A DNA stretch of 64,000 nt, from NCBI RefSeq assembly GCF_039523435.1, contig NZ_BAAAFH010000022.1, forward strand, positions 992,001-1,056,000, given 5' to 3'. Position numbers and translations under genes: made by a program. The stretch is from Wandonia haliotis. Lineage in GTDB: Bacteria; Bacteroidota; Bacteroidia; Flavobacteriales_D; Crocinitomicaceae. Below are positions 60,807 to 64,000 of the stretch, piece by piece. Every line of letters starts with the position of its first letter. The first letter of the stretch is position 1. The notes under the pieces are model-generated. The model made no database searches, had not been told where the DNA came from, and saw only the letters and a program-made list of their open reading frames with translations.

Positions 60807-61880
60807 TCAGGGAATTTGAAAGTTCACGGTAACATGTATAGCTGCACTCCCTGAAGGAGCTAATTGTAACGGCACATCAAATGTTGAATTCATATAATCT
60901 CCCGAAGAGAAAGTCTGATCTCCATTCTCGTCGTAGATCACGTTTACAAAATAATTTCCGGGATGCATATAGTTGAACAAATATCCCGTCTCTGTAGCTG
61001 CTCCTACCAAAACATAGCGTGAACGATATTTCAAATTTTCCTGTAAAAATGTGAACCCGTTAAATAATGGCTCTGTCGTAATCAAAATCAACACCTTCTT
61101 TGCCGGATCAGGATCAGATGGATTACTAATAGAGACTGACACCTGACTTTCTCCTAAATACGGCTGTTGGGATTCCGGGTACGGATCTGCCGCATTTGAA
61201 TAAAATATTGCTTCCGTAAGTCCATCAAATGTCGTTGAAAAATCTTTTACCATTGCTTTTTGCGGGTAGTTGAAATGATTGACCGCATCTTCCGTTGCAG
61301 TTACGTCTTTTCTCTCCGCCTGCCATTGCATATGTAATACGGGTTGTGGTAATGAATTATACTGATTGGTGTACGTGAACATTTTCAGGCTGTCTCCTAC
61401 GAAATGGATATCCGTATAAACTCTGTTACCTCCTGAAACAACATCTGCGAAACGGTAAAAACTAAATCCGGCACTCTCGTATACACTATCCGCTATCATA
61501 TAAGAATTGCGAACCATCCCGGCAAAACCACCTCCGTTCCGAAAAGCAATTTTATATTCGCAATCCTGTTTCACAACAAAAAAAGACATAAAAATATCGT
61601 TAAGCGAATCCAGTTCATTTTTCGAAGAAACCTGAGCTGCGGAAACAGGGCGTAAATCTACAATCCACTCCGGAAAACTGCCTAAGGGAGTCGGAGAATA
61701 TACAGGCCCCTGCCAAATTCCGGGCAATTTTTCCAGGATACCATATCCCATAACCTCTGTCGTACTTGAAAGTTCTCCACTACAATCAGTAGGAGATATC
61801 GTTTCCGGCACATCCGGTTGAATTTTTTTACAGGCTAACAAAAACACTGTAACACACAAAAGGCTGACTATTTTTGTCAT
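60807..61880 (-). CDS. Lipoprotein of unknown function
   Basis: A 357-residue lipoprotein (signal peptide KIVSLLCVTVFLLAC, Cys17, then KKIQPD). The mature part has conserved-looking beta segments and two regions (about residues 240-357) of Ig or Cna-like appearance: GNYFVNVIYDENGDQTFSSGD suggests a calcium-type loop. It lies between two exported proteins and the PIG-V-like gene; the three minus-strand genes 59584-62567 may form one operon (gaps 14 and 12 bp). Confidence 0.7.
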   Translation of the reverse strand: MTKIVSLLCVTVFLLACKKIQPDVPETISPTDCSGELSSTTEVMGYGILEKLPGIWQGPVYSPTPLGSFPEWIVDLRPVSAAQVSSKNELDSLNDIFMSFFVVKQDCEYKIAFRNGGGFAGMVRNSYMIADSVYESAGFSFYRFADVVSGGNRVYTDIHFVGDSLKMFTYTNQYNSLPQPVLHMQWQAERKDVTATEDAVNHFNYPQKAMVKDFSTTFDGLTEAIFYSNAADPYPESQQPYLGESQVSVSISNPSDPDPAKKVLILITTEPLFNGFTFLQENLKYRSRYVLVGAATETGYLFNYMHPGNYFVNVIYDENGDQTFSSGDYMNSTFDVPLQLAPSGSAAIHVTVNFQIP

Positions 61881-61892
61881 AGTAGTAGAATA

Positions 61893-62567
61893 TTACTCTC
61901 TGAGATACACCGTTGGGTGTGAAAAGTACAAAGACAAATCTATCTTTTCCCATTCTTCTCCACCCGGATGTAAGTGGATACGTGTTACCCCTTCTTTCTC
62001 CTCTCTAAATTTATCGGTAATTACATCAAAAGCATTTTCAACATCGTCAAACGAAGGATTATAAATAATCAGCTTGTTATCTGTAAAGTTCAGTAACATC
62101 GGCAACCAGTATCCATTTTCAGAAAAACAAAGTATATAGTTATTATCCAATCGGTCAATGTTTTGTTTTCTTAGCGTATTTGCTCCGTTAAAACTAAACA
62201 GTTCCGTTGTCTTTCTCAAACCAAAATAGTAGTTTTCTCCTTCGAGAGTACAGGGTAACGAATCATATTCGTTTATTCCGAAAATATGATCATTTCTTAC
62301 CTCATATTTACTGCTTTCCCTTATCTCTTCCCGCGAAATTGATCCGTAAATATTTGACGAAATATAAATTCCACGTGCTTTTACTGTGATTTTCTGATTG
62401 CCACTCGTATCCCTGTAATTACCAAACAACTTGGGAGGAATTGAAAGAATATTGCCGTATTCCGGTGGTACCGGTTGCACAAAATCATAATTCACCACCT
62501 GTCCCAAACCGACATAGGAAACACAAATGGTCATCAGAAACAATACAATTTTTTGTAATTTTGGCAT
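61893..62567 (-). CDS. Exported protein of unknown function
   Basis: A 224-residue protein with a signal peptide (KIVLFLMTICVSYVGLGQ) and no lipobox. Mature sequence is strand-rich, containing PPEYGNILSIPPKLFGNY and a late His/Gly segment (IHLHPGGEEWEK). No family recognised. It is the first gene of the probable three-gene minus-strand unit and its 5' end faces recJ, whose promoter-like TAATTTTG overlaps it. Confidence 0.65.
   Translation of the reverse strand: MPKLQKIVLFLMTICVSYVGLGQVVNYDFVQPVPPEYGNILSIPPKLFGNYRDTSGNQKITVKARGIYISSNIYGSISREEIRESSKYEVRNDHIFGINEYDSLPCTLEGENYYFGLRKTTELFSFNGANTLRKQNIDRLDNNYILCFSENGYWLPMLLNFTDNKLIIYNPSFDDVENAFDVITDKFREEKEGVTRIHLHPGGEEWEKIDLSLYFSHPTVYLRE
62556..62563 (+). 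promoter_or_regulatory. Putative recJ -7 element inside the divergent gene's 5' end
   Basis: TAATTTTG matches TAnnTTTG, 30 bp before the recJ ATG. It overlaps the first codons of the divergent gene starting at 62567, so the two 5' ends are tightly packed. Confidence 0.4.
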
Positions 62568-62593
62568 TCCTAACTTACTTTAAAACCGAAATT

Positions 62594-64000
62594 ATGCAAA
62601 AAAGATGGCTTGTCAAAGACTTGCCTGAACATACTGTTGTAAAACAGTTTCAGGAAGAACTGAAAATACCGGAAATTATTTCAACTCTGCTTCTTCAGCG
62701 GGGGATTACTTCGTTTGACGAAGCCAAATCATTCTTCAGACCCTATTTACGGGATTTACATGATCCTTTTCTGATGAAGGGAATGTCCGAAGCTGTAGAG
62801 CGTCTGATTCTTGCATTAAACAATAAAGAAAAAATTCTTGTTTTTGGGGATTATGATGTGGATGGAACTACTGCTGTGGCTCAACTAGTTATTTTCTTCA
62901 AAAAGCATGGATTCAACGTTGATTTTTATATTCCCGACAGATACGATGAAGGGTATGGTATTTCCATTAAAGGGATTGATTATGCTCTGGAAAATAATTG
63001 TAGTGTATTCATAGCTCTGGATTGTGGAATCAAAGCGGTAGAAAAAATTGACTATGCCCGTGAAAAAGGACTGGATGTAATCATTTGCGATCACCATACT
63101 CCCGGAGAGGTGTTACCCAACGCCATTATCCTTGATCAAAAACAAGCTGATTGTGCTTATCCATACAAAGAGTTAACAGGATGTGGAATTGGTTTTAAAC
63201 TCATTCAGGGATTATTGGAAAAACTGGCATTGCCACAGGAAGAATTGTATCACTTTCTGGATCTCAATGCTATTTCCATTGCCGCCGATATTGTTCCTGT
63301 AACCGGTGAAAACAGAATTATTGCTTTTCATGGGTTAAAGCAATTGAATGAACAACCGCTCCGCGAAGGACTCGCTGCTCTGCTCAAACATGCCGGAAAG
63401 GAAATTCCTCTCTCGTTTACAAATATTGTCTTTGTCATTGCTCCACGTATTAATGCTGCAGGAAGAATACAGTCCGGAAAACACGCTGTTGAACTTTTAA
63501 TTTCTGAAAATAAAAAATTAACCCATCAACTGGCCTTCCAAATTGAGGAAGATAACAGTATAAGGAAAGAACTCGATCGATCTATCACAGAAGAAATCCT
63601 GGAGCAACTGGCCGCCGATAAGGAGTATGCATCGATGAGTTCGACCGTTGTCTACGGAGAAGACTGGCACAAAGGTGTAATTGGAATCGTAGCCTCCCGG
63701 CTGATCGAAACCTATTATCGTCCCACTGTAGTACTGACCAAATCAAATGGTGTCGCTGCGGGATCTGTACGATCAGTATCCGGATTCAATGTATACGAAG
63801 CTCTGGAAAATTGTTCGGAACATCTTATCCAGTTTGGCGGACATAAATACGCTGCAGGACTAACCATTCAAACAGAACAGATTGAAGCATTCAGAAAAAA
63901 ATTTGACCAGATAGTAGCAACTCATCTGAGTGACGAAATGAAAATCGCCGAACAGGTAATTGATCTCTCCTTATCTCTCAATCAAATTTTCTCACCGGGA
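62594..64000 (+). CDS. recJ: Single-stranded-DNA exonuclease RecJ (3' end cut by window)
   Basis: 5'-3' exonuclease of the RecF and mismatch repair pathways. The first 469 residues are present; the C-terminus is outside the window. The DHH motifs are clear: motif I FGDYDVDGTTA (Asp86, Asp88, Asp90), motif III DHHTPGE (Asp166-His167-His168), and later APRINAAGRI and the DHHA1 glycines GAVGS-like (AAGSVRSVSGF, FGGHKYAAG). Start ATG at 62594 gives the normal opening KRWLVKDLPEH. Confidence 0.95.
   Translation, partial: MQKRWLVKDLPEHTVVKQFQEELKIPEIISTLLLQRGITSFDEAKSFFRPYLRDLHDPFLMKGMSEAVERLILALNNKEKILVFGDYDVDGTTAVAQLVIFFKKHGFNVDFYIPDRYDEGYGISIKGIDYALENNCSVFIALDCGIKAVEKIDYAREKGLDVIICDHHTPGEVLPNAIILDQKQADCAYPYKELTGCGIGFKLIQGLLEKLALPQEELYHFLDLNAISIAADIVPVTGENRIIAFHGLKQLNEQPLREGLAALLKHAGKEIPLSFTNIVFVIAPRINAAGRIQSGKHAVELLISENKKLTHQLAFQIEEDNSIRKELDRSITEEILEQLAADKEYASMSSTVVYGEDWHKGVIGIVASRLIETYYRPTVVLTKSNGVAAGSVRSVSGFNVYEALENCSEHLIQFGGHKYAAGLTIQTEQIEAFRKKFDQIVATHLSDEMKIAEQVIDLSLSLNQIFSPG

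Overview
The window looks like a chromosomal segment of a Bacteroidota bacterium, most probably order Flavobacteriales (a Crocinitomicaceae/Fluviicola-like genome would fit, but this is inference). Evidence: low-to-middling GC; almost no Shine-Dalgarno sequences; several TAnnTTTG-type -7 promoter elements; many lipoproteins with an S-C-K-K lipobox; two very large secreted proteins with gliding-motility/type IX-secretion style C-terminal domains; a LytTR regulator paired with a ligand-propeller LytS-type kinase; and a flavobacterial-type ribosomal protein L32 without its zinc cysteines. Most of the window is housekeeping sequence with ordinary gene order.

Layout. 1-7430 (minus strand): a lipoprotein fragment, then pepA, pdxA, DUF177, rpmF, plsX, fabH, accB and accC, a fatty-acid initiation/ribosome cluster ending in a strong terminator. 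7606-18908: a large secreted protein, ribE, a small exported protein, metF, kbl with a PaaZ-type bifunctional enzyme, two lipoproteins, hflX, and a cytochrome c/membrane protein pair. 19001-23342: two linked amidohydrolase-family genes. 23411-29994 (minus): a complete TetR-TolC-MFP-RND efflux operon. 30099-47584: rnhA, a CTP-synthase-like glutaminase relic, pepP with an alpha/beta hydrolase, the LytTR/kinase pair, thiL, rseP, tadA, lspA, a DksA/TraR-like protein, a nitroreductase and unrecognised proteins. 47691-50288: ssb, tRNA-Asn, a tandem GIY-YIG array, an SCO-like protein and a Rieske protein. 50337-64000: exported and outer-membrane proteins, asd, OsmC, a VIT1-family transporter, an XRE regulator, a large carboxypeptidase-regulatory-domain barrel protein, a PIG-V-like glycosyltransferase, lipoproteins, and the start of recJ.

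The most unusual locus is 48251-49165. An intact tRNA-Asn(GTT) gene and its terminator are followed by a small 95-residue GIY-YIG endonuclease gene. A copy of the 3' half of the same tRNA follows, with its variable loop replaced by the perfect palindrome CCCCGATAATCGGGG. The terminator, the nuclease gene and the half-tRNA are then repeated at an exact 397-bp period, ending in a third, mutated half-tRNA plus terminator. This has the architecture of a minimal single-gene mobile or homing-like unit that uses the tRNA 3' half as its boundary, and it is the best candidate here for an undescribed system.

Other points worth a look: three amidohydrolase modules of which only one keeps the HxH metal motif; a GATase-like protein without the nucleophilic cysteine; direct repeats upstream of the LytTR regulator; a perfect 15-bp inverted repeat abutting the metF promoter; and candidate leaderless starts.
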